Shown: in pieces, positions 1-9,019 of the stretch
Layout of the letters: each line of letters opens with the position of its first letter
Position numbering within the stretch: position 1 is the stretch's first letter
Origin: Aureimonas endophytica
Lineage (GTDB): Bacteria > Pseudomonadota > Alphaproteobacteria > Rhizobiales > Rhizobiaceae
Assembly: GCF_014642635.1 (NCBI RefSeq)
Contig: NZ_BMIQ01000001.1
Span: forward strand, 496,001-560,000
Direction of reading: 5' to 3'
Length of the DNA stretch: 64,000 nucleotides
The notes under the pieces: generated by a model
What the model saw: only the letters and a program-made list of their open reading frames with translations
The model's database searches: none
Told to the model about the DNA's origin: nothing
Program-made: the position numbers and the translations under genes

Positions 1-1
1 G

Positions 2-871
2 ATACACGACGCCGCCCGGCCCTTCGTCGATCGCGACACCATCGGCCGGGTGATCGCGGCCATCGAGCCGCGCCTCGCCGCCCTGCCCGGCTCGGCCATC
101 GCCGACACGCTGAAGCGCGTCGACGCGGCGGGACGGGTGCAGGCGACGGTCGACCGCACGGGCATCCATGGCGCGCAGACTCCCCAGGGCTTCGATTTCC
201 GCACCATTCTCGCCGCCCACGAGCGCGCCGCCGCCGAGGGCCGGCACGACTTCACCGATGACACGGCGGTGGCCGAATGGGCGGGCTGCGCCGTCAGGCT
301 GGTGGAAGGCTCGCCCGACAATGTGAAACTCACCTATCCCGGCGATTTCGAGCGGGCGGAGGCGCGACTGCGGATGATCGATGTCAGGACCGGCAACGGC
401 TACGACGTGCACCAACTGGTGCCCGGCGACCATGTCACCCTTTGCGGCGTGCGGATCGCGCATGACGGCGCGCTGTCCGGCCATTCGGATGCCGATGTCG
501 GCCTCCATGCCTTGACCGACGCGCTGCTCGCGACCTGCGGCGCGGGCGATATCGGGACGCATTTCCCCCCGACGGACGAGCGCTGGCGCGGGGCCGCCTC
601 CCACATCTTCGTGCGGCATGCCGTCTCGATCGTGCGTGAGAACGGCGGACGCATCTGCAATGTCGACGTGACGCTGATCGCCGAGGCGCCGAAGATCATG
701 CCGCATCGCGACGCCATGTGCGCCGCGCTCGCGGAGATGACCGGGCTCGATGCGGGCCGCGTCTCGGTGAAGGCGACCACCAACGAGGGGATCGGCTTCA
801 TCGGCCGGCGTGAGGGCATCGCGGCGATCGCGACGGCCAGCGTCAGCTATGGCGAGGCGGGTCCGCGATGA
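2..871 (+). CDS. ispDF: Bifunctional IspD/IspF (MEP pathway), 5' truncated by the window
   Basis: This is the C-terminal part of a fused enzyme of the non-mevalonate isoprenoid pathway. IspD makes CDP-methylerythritol and IspF cyclises it to the 2,4-cyclodiphosphate. The frame is open from the first bases and begins with the IspD motif HDAARPF, so the true start lies upstream; later IspD marks are GAQTPQGF and [15 protein letters not shown]. The IspF domain begins near base 374 and shows the metal-binding [18 protein letters not shown], and the [13 protein letters not shown] region near the end. IspD-IspF fusion is typical of alphaproteobacteria. The stop overlaps the next start (ATGA), which suggests translational coupling with pncC. 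Confidence 0.95.
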   Translation: MHDAARPFVDRDTIGRVIAAIEPRLAALPGSAIADTLKRVDAAGRVQATVDRTGIHGAQTPQGFDFRTILAAHERAAAEGRHDFTDDTAVAEWAGCAVRLVEGSPDNVKLTYPGDFERAEARLRMIDVRTGNGYDVHQLVPGDHVTLCGVRIAHDGALSGHSDADVGLHALTDALLATCGAGDIGTHFPPTDERWRGAASHIFVRHAVSIVRENGGRICNVDVTLIAEAPKIMPHRDAMCAALAEMTGLDAGRVSVKATTNEGIGFIGRREGIAAIATASVSYGEAGPR

Positions 872-1386
872 CCGCGCGCCAGGATCTTCGGACGCGCGCC
901 GAGGATCTCGTCGCCCGCCTCGCGGCGCGCGGCATGCGGATCGTCACGGCGGAATCCTGCACCGGCGGGTTGATCGCGGCCTTCGTCACCGATGTCCCCG
1001 GCTCTTCCGCTGTGCTCGATCGCGGCTTCGTCACCTATTCGAACGAGGCGAAGAGCGAGATGACCGGCGTCTCCCCCGCGCTCATTGCCGCCCATGGCGC
1101 GGTCTCGCCCGAGGTCGCGCGCGCCATGGCGGAAGGCGCCCTCGCCGCCTCGCGGGCCGAACTGGCGGTGGCCGTCACCGGCATCGCCGGGCCGGGCGGC
1201 GGCAGCGATGCCAAACCCGTCGGTCTCGTCCATTTCGGCCTCGCGAGCGGGTCCGGCACGCGGCATGTCGAGCGCCGCTTCGGCTCGCTGACGCGCGAGG
1301 AGATCCGCCATCGCAGCGTGGCGACCGCCTTCGATCTTCTGGAGGAAGCGCTTCAGGCGGCCGGCAGCGCCGAGGCGCGGCCGTAG
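868..1386 (+). CDS. pncC: Nicotinamide-nucleotide amidohydrolase PncC (CinA C-terminal family)
   Basis: The 172-residue protein corresponds to the stand-alone CinA C-terminal domain, which deamidates nicotinamide mononucleotide to nicotinate mononucleotide in NAD recycling. Family motifs are AESCTGG (with the expected catalytic serine), [41 protein letters not shown] and KPVGLVHFG. The N-terminal molybdopterin-binding half of full-length CinA is absent, as in many Gram-negative bacteria. Its ATG overlaps the ispDF stop by four bases, and its 3' end overlaps the convergent START-domain gene by 34 bases. Confidence 0.93.
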   Translation: MTARQDLRTRAEDLVARLAARGMRIVTAESCTGGLIAAFVTDVPGSSAVLDRGFVTYSNEAKSEMTGVSPALIAAHGAVSPEVARAMAEGALAASRAELAVAVTGIAGPGGGSDAKPVGLVHFGLASGSGTRHVERRFGSLTREEIRHRSVATAFDLLEEALQAAGSAEARP

Positions 1387-1823
1387 ACCTTGTTCGCCCG
1401 TTCCTCGAAGGCCTGGGCGAAGCGCCGGAAGGCATAGTCGAACATCGAGCCCATCAGCATGCCGAGCATGCGGCTCTTGAACTCGTAGTCGATGAAGAAG
1501 CGCACATTCGTGCCGCCGCCCTCGCGCGGCTCGAAGGTCCAGCGATTGTCGAGATAGCGGAACGGCCCCTCGATATATTTCACGTCGATCTCGCGGTCCT
1601 GCGGCTTCAGCAGGACCTGCGAGGCGAAGGTCTCGCGCACCATCTTATAGGCGACGGTCATGTCGGCGATCAGCAGGCGCTTGCCGTCGCGCTCCTGTTC
1701 CGAGCGCACCTCCAGCCGCTCGCAGAGCGGCAGGAATTCCGGGTATCGCTCCACGTCGGCGACGAGATCGAACATCTGTTCCGGCGCGTGCTCGACGGGG
1801 CGGACCGTCTCGAATTTCGGCAT
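1353..1823 (-). CDS. Type II RatA / COQ10-like START-domain protein
   Basis: The 156-residue protein belongs to the polyketide cyclase/START superfamily that includes mitochondrial Coq10 and E. coli RatA. It begins MPKFETVRPVEHAPEQMFDLV and contains YPEFLPLCERLEV and the FEPREGGGTNVRFFIDYEF strand-rich core, ending in a long amphipathic helix. Coq10 proteins bind ubiquinone or a precursor and support respiration. The RatA name comes from an anti-ribosome-association activity claimed in E. coli, and no antitoxin partner is present here, so the quinone-binding role is more likely. It lies directly downstream of lipA on the same strand. Confidence 0.85.
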   Translation of the reverse strand: MPKFETVRPVEHAPEQMFDLVADVERYPEFLPLCERLEVRSEQERDGKRLLIADMTVAYKMVRETFASQVLLKPQDREIDVKYIEGPFRYLDNRWTFEPREGGGTNVRFFIDYEFKSRMLGMLMGSMFDYAFRRFAQAFEERANKVYGRASALPAA

Positions 1824-1838
1824 GCGAAGCGCTCTCCC

Positions 1839-2810
1839 TCAGGCCGCCGCCTGGCGTGCCAGCCGCGCGGCCTGGAGCCGGGCAAAGTCCTCGCCCGCAT
1901 GATGCGAAGAGCGCGTCAGCGGGCTGGACGAGACGAGAAGGAAGCCGCGGGCATAGGCGACCGTCTCGTAGGACTTGAACTCGTCCGGCGTGACATAGCT
2001 CATCACGGCGTGGTGCTTCTTCGTCGGCTGCAGATATTGGCCGATGGTCAGGAAATCGACATCGGCGGTGCGCAGGTCGTCCATCAGCTGCAGGACCTCG
2101 TTCCGCGTCTCGCCGAGACCGACCATGATGCCGGACTTGGTGAACATCGTCGGGTCGAGTTCCTTCACCCGCTGCAGCAGGCGGATGGAATGGAAATAGC
2201 GCGCGCCGGGCCGCACCGTCAGATAGTTCGAGGGCACGGTTTCGAGATTGTGGTTGAAGACGTCAGGCTTTGCGGCGACCACCACCTCCAGCGCGCCCGG
2301 CTTCTTCAGGAAGTCCGGCGTCAGGATCTCGATGGTCGTGCCGGGCGCCGCGGCGCGGATCGCGCGAATCGTCTCGGCGAAATGTTCCGCGCCGCCATCG
2401 GCGAGATCGTCGCGATCGACCGAGGTGACGACGACATGGCTGAGCCCCATCGCCGCGACGGCGCGGGCGACGCTCTGCGGCTCGTCCCGGTCCAGGGCGT
2501 GCGGCTTGCCCGTCGCGACGTTGCAGAAGGCGCAGGCGCGCGTGCAGATGCCGCCCATGATCATGAAGGTCGCGTGCTTCTTCTCCCAGCACCCGCCGAT
2601 ATTGGGACAGCCCGCCTCCTCGCAGACCGTGACGAGCTTGTTCGAGCGGACGATCTCGCGCGTCTCGTCATAGCCCTTCGACACGGGCGCGCGGACCCGG
2701 ATCCAGTCCGGCTTTGGCAGGCTCTCGTTGTCCGGCCGGTGGGCCTTTTCGGGGTGGCGCGGCCGGGGCGTGGCGGCGGCGGGAGCGCGGGTGTCGAGAA
2801 TGGTGACCAT
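1839..2810 (-). CDS. lipA: Lipoyl synthase LipA
   Basis: Radical SAM enzyme that inserts two sulfurs into protein-bound octanoyl groups. The 323-residue frame used here begins MVTILDTR, which is how rhizobial LipA proteins start; an in-frame upstream start at 2855 would add an unsupported leader. The auxiliary cluster cysteines are C63, C68 and C74 ([13 protein letters not shown], with G where most homologues have E before the last Cys-Trp), and the radical SAM cluster is C89, C93, C96 (CTRACAFC). The C-terminal [12 protein letters not shown] contains the conserved RSS serine. It acts on the pyruvate dehydrogenase subunits encoded nearby; lipB is at 58.3 kb. Confidence 0.96.
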   Translation of the reverse strand: MVTILDTRAPAAATPRPRHPEKAHRPDNESLPKPDWIRVRAPVSKGYDETREIVRSNKLVTVCEEAGCPNIGGCWEKKHATFMIMGGICTRACAFCNVATGKPHALDRDEPQSVARAVAAMGLSHVVVTSVDRDDLADGGAEHFAETIRAIRAAAPGTTIEILTPDFLKKPGALEVVVAAKPDVFNHNLETVPSNYLTVRPGARYFHSIRLLQRVKELDPTMFTKSGIMVGLGETRNEVLQLMDDLRTADVDFLTIGQYLQPTKKHHAVMSYVTPDEFKSYETVAYARGFLLVSSSPLTRSSHHAGEDFARLQAARLARQAAA

Positions 2811-2922
2811 GGCGAGGAATTTAAGCCCGCTGAGCTTGCCGTGCAAATGAAACAAGACGCCGCCCCCGGCGGACCGGGAGCGGCGTATCAGAATTCGGCC
2901 TCGGCGATCGAAGCGGTCGACG

Positions 2923-3183
2923 TCAGACCCTGCGGCCTCGGAACATCCGGGCCACCGCGATCAGCAGGCAGGCGCCGATGAAGCCGATGATCAGATAGGC
3001 GATGACGCCGACGAAGCCGACATTGAAGGCCGCCAGAATCGCATTGAGGACCACGGCACCGACAATGCCGAGGATGATGTTCATGAGGACGCCCATGTCG
3101 CTCTTCATGAACTGCTCGGCGAGCCAGCCGGCGATGCCGCCGATAATGATCGCACCGAGCCAACCAACGCCGTTCGTGCTCAT
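2923..3183 (-). CDS. GlsB/YeaQ/YmgE-family small membrane protein
   Basis: The 86-residue protein is almost entirely hydrophobic and glycine-rich with three predicted membrane segments (about residues 6-24, 33-53 and 60-78). It matches the transglycosylase-associated / GlsB-YeaQ-YmgE pattern [20 protein letters not shown] followed by [13 protein letters not shown]-like sequence. Members are often stress-induced in enteric bacteria but their biochemical role is unknown. The ATG at 3183 is chosen because GGAG lies about 8 bases upstream; earlier in-frame starts lack this. It sits between lpdA and lipA, separated from lpdA by a terminator-like hairpin. Confidence 0.85.
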   Translation of the reverse strand: MSTNGVGWLGAIIIGGIAGWLAEQFMKSDMGVLMNIILGIVGAVVLNAILAAFNVGFVGVIAYLIIGFIGACLLIAVARMFRGRRV

Positions 3184-3270
3184 TCCGTTACTCCATGCAG
3201 TGGTTTTCGTTACTGATGGAGATTGGGCGGCGGCCCGGCGCGGCAAGATGACGCCGCATCAAAATATCGA

Positions 3271-3302
3271 GGCGCGGCCGGGATTTCGCCCGGTTCCGCG
3301 CC
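3271..3302 (-). terminator. Intrinsic terminator after lpdA
   Basis: Read on the minus strand, a 7-bp GC stem (GGCGCGG/CCGCGCC) encloses a second 5-bp stem (CCGGG/CCCGG) and is followed by TCGATATTTT. It starts 10 bases after the lpdA stop and would end the pdh transcript. Confidence 0.7.
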
Positions 3303-3312
3303 CCGATCGGCC

Positions 3313-4764
3313 TCACATGTGGATGACGCGTCCGTAGGCGTCCAGCACGCTCTCATGCATCGTCTCCGACAGGGTCGGATGCGGGAAGACCGTGTGCATC
3401 AGGTCCTCCTCGGTGGTCTCCAGGCCCATCGCCACGACGAAGCCCTGGATCAGTTCCGTCACTTCCGCGCCGACCATGTGCGCGCCGAGCAGCTCGCCGG
3501 TCTTGGCGTCGAAGATGGTCTTCACCATGCCTTCCGGCTCGCCGAGAGCGATCGCCTTGCCGTTGCCGATGAAACGGAACCGGCCGATCTTCAACTCGCG
3601 ACCGCTCTCCTTGGCCTTCGCCTCGGTCAGTCCGACGCTCGCCACCTGCGGCTGGCAATAGGTGCAGCCCGGGATGTGCTCCTTCTTCATCGGATGAGGA
3701 TGCAGGCCCTTGATCGCCTCGACGCAGATGACGCCCTCATGCTCCGCCTTATGGGCAAGCATCGGCGGCCCGGCGACATCGCCGATGGCATAGATGCCGG
3801 CGACATTGGTGCGGCCGAGCCCGTCGGTCTTCACGATGCCGCGCTCGATGGCGACGCCGACGCCCTCGAGATTGAGCCCTTCCGAATTGCCCTGGACGCC
3901 GACGGCCGAGATCAGCCGCTCGGCCTTCAGCGTCTCGATCTTGCCCTTCGCCTCGATATCGACGCTGACGCCATCGGCACCCTTGGCGACCTTCGTCACC
4001 TTGGCGTCGGTCATGAAGCGGATGCCGAGCTTTTCCAGCTGCTTGCGGGCGACGCCGGCGATCTCCGCATCCTCCACCGGCAGGATCTGCGGCAGGAGTT
4101 CCACCACGGTCACCTCGGCGCCCATGGTGCGGTAGAAGGAGGCGAATTCGATGCCGATGGCACCCGACCCCATCACGACCAGCGACTTCGGCATGGCCTT
4201 CGGCTTCATCGCCTCGAAATAGGTCCAGATGCGGTCGCCGTCCGGCTCGATGCCGGGCAGGACGCGCGGCCGCGCGCCGGTGGCGACGATCACGTGCTTG
4301 GCCTTATAGGTCCCCTCGCCCAGCACCGTCTTCGGCACGGGATTCTGCGGCTCGACCGCCGGCTTCTTCATCTTGCCGACCGAGATCTCGACCGGGCCGC
4401 CCTGCGGCGCCTTCTCGATGCGGGCCTCGCCCCAGATCACGTCGACCTTGTTCTTCTTCAGAAGCATGCCGACGCCGCCATTGAGCTGCGCCGAGACCCC
4501 GCGCGAGCGCTTCACGACATCGGCGATGTCGAAGCCGGGCTTCTCGATCTTCAGGCCGTAATTCGCACCGTGCTCGGCATAGTGGAAGATCTCGGCCGAG
4601 CGCAGCAGCGCCTTGGTCGGGATGCAGCCCCAGTTGAGGCAGATGCCGCCGAGATGTTCGCGCTCGACGACGGCGGTCTTGAAACCGAGCTGCGCGGCGC
4701 GGATGGCGGCGACATAGCCGCCGGGGCCACCGCCGATGACGATGATGTCGTAAGTGTCAGCCAT
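3313..4764 (-). CDS. lpdA: Dihydrolipoyl dehydrogenase (E3 of pyruvate dehydrogenase)
   Basis: FAD flavoprotein of 483 residues that reoxidises dihydrolipoamide and reduces NAD+. The N-terminal FAD fingerprint is IIVIGGGPGGYVAAIRAA, followed by the redox-active disulfide C42/C47 in GICLNWGCIPTK. An NAD-binding motif (VVMGSGAIGIEFASF) lies mid-protein, and the His-Glu pair of the dimer active site is visible as FPHPTLSETMHE close to the C-terminus. Its position at the end of the pdhA-pdhB-pdhC cluster makes it the E3 subunit of this complex rather than of the 2-oxoglutarate complex. The SGNH hydrolase gene separates it from pdhC. Confidence 0.97.
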   Translation of the reverse strand: MADTYDIIVIGGGPGGYVAAIRAAQLGFKTAVVEREHLGGICLNWGCIPTKALLRSAEIFHYAEHGANYGLKIEKPGFDIADVVKRSRGVSAQLNGGVGMLLKKNKVDVIWGEARIEKAPQGGPVEISVGKMKKPAVEPQNPVPKTVLGEGTYKAKHVIVATGARPRVLPGIEPDGDRIWTYFEAMKPKAMPKSLVVMGSGAIGIEFASFYRTMGAEVTVVELLPQILPVEDAEIAGVARKQLEKLGIRFMTDAKVTKVAKGADGVSVDIEAKGKIETLKAERLISAVGVQGNSEGLNLEGVGVAIERGIVKTDGLGRTNVAGIYAIGDVAGPPMLAHKAEHEGVICVEAIKGLHPHPMKKEHIPGCTYCQPQVASVGLTEAKAKESGRELKIGRFRFIGNGKAIALGEPEGMVKTIFDAKTGELLGAHMVGAEVTELIQGFVVAMGLETTEEDLMHTVFPHPTLSETMHESVLDAYGRVIHM

Positions 4765-4809
4765 GGCTTGCAGGGTTCTCCAGAACGGGGCCGGCGAATG
4801 TCTGTCGGA

Positions 4810-5454
4810 TCAGGAACGGGCGAGGATCGCGCGGACCGGCTCGACCAGGGCCTCGCCCAGCCGCTTCGTGTTCTCCGCGTCGAGATGGAAGCCGTCGCGC
4901 GGCGTCGTCTCGCAGACCTCGCCGGCATCGAAGAGGTCGCAGCCATATTCCTCCGCGACGAAGGCATAGCAGTAGGACAGTTTCTGCGATTCTTCGATCG
5001 CATGGCCGAGGAGCATCTGCGCTTCCGGGTCCTCCGTCGCGACGAAGCAGGGCGGCGAGACGATCAGGATCTTCGGCACCGCGTAGCCGCGCTGATAGGG
5101 GAAGGTCTGGACGATCTCCACCAGACGCTCGATGCCGATGCCCGCCTCGAAGGCACGGCCGCCGCCGGTATGGCGCTTCAGATCGTTCGTGCCGAGCAGG
5201 AAGATCACGAGATCGATCGGCTGATGCGTGCCGAGAATGGTCGGCAGAACGCGCGCACCGTTGCGATCCGCAACGGTGCTGGGATCATCGAAGATGGTCG
5301 TGCGGCCGTTGAGGCCCTCGGCGATCACCTCGATCTCCGGCCCGAGGCCCGCGGCGAGGACCGAGGGCCAGCGGGTTTCGTGGGAATGGCGGCCGGCGGT
5401 CTCCGCGTCGTAGCCCCAGGTCAACGAGTCGCCGTAGCAGAGAACCGTCGTCAT
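4810..5454 (-). CDS. SGNH/GDSL-family hydrolase (arylesterase-like)
   Basis: The 214-residue protein has the complete SGNH signature: GDSLTWG near residue 8 (nucleophile serine), a glycine in the second block, LLGTNDLK in block III (Asn oxyanion residue) and DGFHLD in block V (Asp and His of the triad). No signal peptide is visible, so it is probably cytoplasmic. Such proteins hydrolyse small esters; the physiological substrate is unknown. An AAGGGAG ribosome-binding site overlaps the pdhC stop, so the two are translationally linked. From memory, an arylesterase gene sits in the same place in the Sinorhizobium pdh operon. Confidence 0.88.
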   Translation of the reverse strand: MTTVLCYGDSLTWGYDAETAGRHSHETRWPSVLAAGLGPEIEVIAEGLNGRTTIFDDPSTVADRNGARVLPTILGTHQPIDLVIFLLGTNDLKRHTGGGRAFEAGIGIERLVEIVQTFPYQRGYAVPKILIVSPPCFVATEDPEAQMLLGHAIEESQKLSYCYAFVAEEYGCDLFDAGEVCETTPRDGFHLDAENTKRLGEALVEPVRAILARS

Positions 5455-5466
5455 GGCCGCGCTCCC

Positions 5467-6879
5467 TTAGACGAGCATGCTCATCGGATTTTCGATGAAG
5501 CCCTTGAAGGCCTGGAGCAGTTCGGCACCGAGCGCGCCGTCCACCGCCCGGTGATCCGTCGAGAGCGTCACCGACATCACCGTCGCGACCGTGACGGCGC
5601 CGTTCTTCACCACCGCCCGCTGCTCGCCCGCGCCGACCGCCAGAATCGTCGCATGCGGCGGATTGATGATGGCGGCGAAGTCGCGCACGCCGAACATGCC
5701 GAGATTGGAGACCGCCGTCGTGCCGCCCTGATATTCCTCCGGCTTCAGCTTGCGCGACCGGGCGCGGCTCGCGAGATCCTTCATCTCGTTGGAGATGGCG
5801 GAGAGCGTCTTCGCCTCGGCCTTGCGGATGATCGGGGTGATGAGACCGCCCTCGATCGACACCGCGACGCCGACATCCACCGCCTTGTGCTTCAGCATCG
5901 CGCCGTCGGTCCAGGAGACGTTGGCGTCCGGCACGGCCTTGAGGGCGAGGGCCATGGCCTTGATCACCATGTCGTTGACCGAGAGCTTGTAGGCCGGCTT
6001 CTCGCCGGCCGAGGTCTTGACCGTCGGCGAGGCGGAATTCAGCTGCGTGCGCAGGGCCAGAAGCGCGTCGAGCTCGCAATCGACCGTCAGATAGAAATGC
6101 GGAACCGTCGTCTTCGCCTCGACGAGGCGGCGGGCGATGGTCTTGCGCATGCCGTCATGCGGCACCTTCTCGTAGGAGCCTTCGGCGAAGAGCTTCGTCA
6201 CCTGATCGTCGCTCGGCGCCTTCGGCGCTGCGGCGGCGGCCGGCGCTTCGGCAACCGGCGCGGCCGACTTCGGCGCCTCGGCGGCGGACGCGGCCTTGGC
6301 CGCCCCTCCCTTCGCGGCGCCTTCCAGATCCGCCTTCACGATACGGCCATGCGGACCGGAGCCCGTGACGGCGCCAAGATCGATGCCCTGCTCCTTGGCG
6401 AGGCGACGGGCGAGCGGCGAGGCGAAGACGCGCTCGCCGTTCGACGCCGAGGCTCCTTTCGGCGCCGCAGCGGCGCCGGCGCTCATCGCGTCGCTCTTCG
6501 CGTAGCCGCGCAGTTCCGGGTCCTTCGCCTCGGCTTCCGTGCCGATCACGGCATTGTCGGCCTTCGGATCGCCAACCGGCTTGGCATCGGCGGCCGGCGC
6601 AGCGCTGTTGCCGGCACCCGCTGCGCCCGCATCCTCGCCGTCGGCGGCGAGGATCGCGATGACGGCATTGACCTTCACGCCTTCCGTACCGGCAGGCACG
6701 ACGATCTTCGCCACCGTGCCCTCGTCCACGGCCTCGACTTCCATCGTCGCCTTGTCGGTCTCGATCTCGGCGATGACGTCGCCGGAGGAGACCTTGTCTC
6801 CTTCCTTCACCAGCCACTTGGCGAGATTGCCCTCCTCCATGGTCGGGGAAAGCGCCGGCATCGTCACGTTGATCGGCAT
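5467..6879 (-). CDS. pdhC: Pyruvate dehydrogenase E2, dihydrolipoyl acetyltransferase
   Basis: This is the acetyl-transferring core of the PDH complex, 470 residues. A single lipoyl domain (1-80) carries the lipoylated K43 in [12 protein letters not shown]. An Ala/Pro-rich linker leads to the peripheral-subunit binding domain (about 151-186, [17 protein letters not shown]), then a second Ala-rich linker and the catalytic domain ending in DHRAVDG, with H443 and D447 of the HxxxD active site. The ATG at 6879 is chosen over upstream in-frame codons because homologues begin [17 protein letters not shown] and GGAGA precedes it. The Uma2-family gene ends 16 bases upstream. Confidence 0.97.
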   Translation of the reverse strand: MPINVTMPALSPTMEEGNLAKWLVKEGDKVSSGDVIAEIETDKATMEVEAVDEGTVAKIVVPAGTEGVKVNAVIAILAADGEDAGAAGAGNSAAPAADAKPVGDPKADNAVIGTEAEAKDPELRGYAKSDAMSAGAAAAPKGASASNGERVFASPLARRLAKEQGIDLGAVTGSGPHGRIVKADLEGAAKGGAAKAASAAEAPKSAAPVAEAPAAAAAPKAPSDDQVTKLFAEGSYEKVPHDGMRKTIARRLVEAKTTVPHFYLTVDCELDALLALRTQLNSASPTVKTSAGEKPAYKLSVNDMVIKAMALALKAVPDANVSWTDGAMLKHKAVDVGVAVSIEGGLITPIIRKAEAKTLSAISNEMKDLASRARSRKLKPEEYQGGTTAVSNLGMFGVRDFAAIINPPHATILAVGAGEQRAVVKNGAVTVATVMSVTLSTDHRAVDGALGAELLQAFKGFIENPMSMLV

Positions 6880-6895
6880 GGAGCGTCTCCGCGAA

Positions 6896-7516
6896 TCAGG
6901 TCTCGGTTGCAGATGTCGCCGGAGCGGTTCCGGCGGCGGGCTCGGCGGTCTGGCTGAACGGCCAGAGCTCGGCGAGCGGAAAGGAAATCGCGTCGAACGG
7001 CGGCGCGGCAACCGCGTCGAGACCGGTATAGGTCCCGGTCAGCAGCCAGCCGCCGTCGCGACGCTCGAAGGTTTCGAGAAGCTCGGCCCGAGGGTCGAGC
7101 AGCCAGAGATAAGGAAGGCCGGCGCCGGCATAGATCTCGCGCTTCACGCCGCGATCGTAGGCCTCGGTGGAGGGCGAGACGACCTCGCAGATCCAGTCCG
7201 GAACGGTGGCGAAATAGGCCGTCTCCGGCAGGACCGGCATGCGCTCGCGCCGCCAGCCGGCGAGATCCGGCACCACGACATCCGTGCCGAGATGCAGTTC
7301 CGGCTCGTCGAGGATCAGCCAGCCGCCCGGTCCGCCCCGCCCGCGATCGAAGGGCGCGCCGATCGTCATGCCCAGCGCCGAGGAGGCACGAACATGCTTC
7401 GGCGCTGGGCGTGGATGAGTGACGAGCGAGCCGTGCAGGATCTCCGCCACGAGATGCGGCGGCACCCGTTCGAGATCGGCATAGGTGGCCGGGCGCGCGC
7501 GGGAAAGAGCCGACAT
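6896..7516 (-). CDS. Uma2-family (DUF820) PD-(D/E)XK nuclease-like protein
   Basis: The 206-residue protein matches the Uma2/DUF820 family, whose fold resembles restriction endonucleases. Family marks are a central VVPDLAGWRRERMP, WICEVVSPSTEAYDRGVKRE and YAGAGLPYLWLLDP; the aspartate, the glutamate of CEVVSPST and the lysine of GVKRE could form a PD-(D/E)XK site. Family function is unestablished, although members are very numerous in Cyanobacteria. It sits between pdhB and pdhC on the same strand, with its own AAGGAG site about 10 bases before the ATG, so it should be co-transcribed with PDH. I know of no reason for it to belong to the pdh operon; it looks like a lineage-specific insertion. 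Confidence 0.85.
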   Translation of the reverse strand: MSALSRARPATYADLERVPPHLVAEILHGSLVTHPRPAPKHVRASSALGMTIGAPFDRGRGGPGGWLILDEPELHLGTDVVVPDLAGWRRERMPVLPETAYFATVPDWICEVVSPSTEAYDRGVKREIYAGAGLPYLWLLDPRAELLETFERRDGGWLLTGTYTGLDAVAAPPFDAISFPLAELWPFSQTAEPAAGTAPATSATET

Positions 7517-7567
7517 CAGCGGCGACTCCTTCCGTCCTGTCTCGCGCTCCGGCCGCCCATGATCCGA

Positions 7568-9004
7568 TCAGGTCCGGTAGCAGACCGCCTTCACCGCCTC
7601 GATCACGTCCTTGACCGACGGCAGAGCGAGCTTTTCCAGGTTGGCCGCGTAAGGCATCGGCACGTCCTTGCCCGTCACCTTCAGCACCGGCGCGTCGAGA
7701 TGGTCGAAGGCGCGCTCCATCAGTTCGGAGGCGATGTGCGAGCCGATCGAGCTCTGCGGCCAGCCTTCCTCGACCGTGACGCAGCGATTGGTCTTCTTCA
7801 CCGAGCGCACGACGGTGGCGATGTCGAGCGGGCGGATCGTGCGCAGATCGACGATCTCGGCCTCGATGCCCTCCTTCGCCAGTTCCTCCGCCGCCTTCAC
7901 GGCATAGGTCATGCCGATGCCGAAGGAGACGATGGTGACGTCCTTGCCCTTGCGATGGATGCGGGCCTTGCCGATCGGCACGGTCCAGTCGTCCAGCTTC
8001 GGCACATCGAAGGAATGGCCGTAGAGGATCTCGTTCTCGAGAACGATGACCGGATTGGGATCACGGATGGCCGACTTCATCAGCCCCTTCGCGTCCGCTG
8101 CCGTATAGGGCATCACCACCTTGAGGCCCGGAATATGGCCGTACCAGGCGGCGTAGTCCTGGCTGTGCTGCGCGGCGACGCGGGCCGCCGCGCCGTTCGG
8201 GCCGCGGAACACGATGGGGCAGCCCATCTGGCCGCCGGCCATGTAGAGGGTCTTGGCCGCCGAATTGATGATCTGGTCGATCGCCTGCATGGCGAAGTTG
8301 AAGGTCATGAACTCGACGATCGGACGCAGGCCCCCGAAGGCCGCGCCGACGCCGAGGCCGGCGAAGCCATGTTCGGTGATCGGCGTGTCGACGACGCGGC
8401 GCGCGCCGAATTCGTCGAGCAGGCCCTGGCTGATCTTGTAGGCGCCCTGATATTCGGCGACTTCCTCGCCCATCAGGAACACGGCCTCGTCGCGCCGCAT
8501 CTCCTCGGCCATCGCGTCGCGCAGGGCTTCGCGAACCGTCGTGGAAACCATCTCGGTGCCGGCCGGCACTTCCTCGGCGAGATCGCCATCGGCGTCCTCG
8601 GGCTCGGGATGCTTCATGCCCTCGGCCGGAACGGTCTTCGGGCCGGCCACCTTCTCGGACGTCGCCTTCTCGCCGGCCGAATCCTCGGTCGCCGCCTTGG
8701 CCGGCTTCTCCTCGGCGGGCTTGGCGCCCGCGGCCGCGCCGTTCAGCGCGGACTTGTCCTCGCCATCGGCGAGAAGCAGCGCGATCGGGGCGTTCACCTT
8801 CACGCCCTCGGTGCCGGCCTGGACGAGGATCTTGCCGAGGACGCCTTCGTCCACGGCCTCGACCTCCATCGTCGCCTTATCGGTCTCGATCTCGGCGATC
8901 ACGTCGCCGGGGGCGACGGTGTCGCCCTCGTTCTTCACCCATTTCGAAAGGGTGCCCTCTTCCATCGTCGGCGAGAGGGCGGGCATCAAGATCTCGGTCG
9001 GCAT
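7568..9004 (-). CDS. pdhB: Pyruvate dehydrogenase E1 beta subunit with N-terminal lipoyl domain
   Basis: The 478-residue protein has an N-terminal lipoyl domain (1-80, lipoyl lysine K43 in ETDKATMEV), an Ala/Lys/Glu-rich linker, and from about residue 150 the E1 beta transketolase-like domain ([36 protein letters not shown], then the C-terminal domain). With PdhA it decarboxylates pyruvate. A lipoyl domain on E1 beta is an alphaproteobacterial trait, so the complex carries lipoyl groups on both E1 beta and E2. The gene starts 15 bases after pdhA, preceded by a strong GGAGGG ribosome-binding site. Confidence 0.97.
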   Translation of the reverse strand: MPTEILMPALSPTMEEGTLSKWVKNEGDTVAPGDVIAEIETDKATMEVEAVDEGVLGKILVQAGTEGVKVNAPIALLLADGEDKSALNGAAAGAKPAEEKPAKAATEDSAGEKATSEKVAGPKTVPAEGMKHPEPEDADGDLAEEVPAGTEMVSTTVREALRDAMAEEMRRDEAVFLMGEEVAEYQGAYKISQGLLDEFGARRVVDTPITEHGFAGLGVGAAFGGLRPIVEFMTFNFAMQAIDQIINSAAKTLYMAGGQMGCPIVFRGPNGAAARVAAQHSQDYAAWYGHIPGLKVVMPYTAADAKGLMKSAIRDPNPVIVLENEILYGHSFDVPKLDDWTVPIGKARIHRKGKDVTIVSFGIGMTYAVKAAEELAKEGIEAEIVDLRTIRPLDIATVVRSVKKTNRCVTVEEGWPQSSIGSHIASELMERAFDHLDAPVLKVTGKDVPMPYAANLEKLALPSVKDVIEAVKAVCYRT

Positions 9005-9019
9005 GGTGCCCTCCAGTCC

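Noticed and set aside
1353-1823. RatA as a toxin of a toxin-antitoxin pair
   Set aside because: No RatB-like partner or small antitoxin frame is adjacent; the sequence fits the COQ10/START quinone-binding group better.
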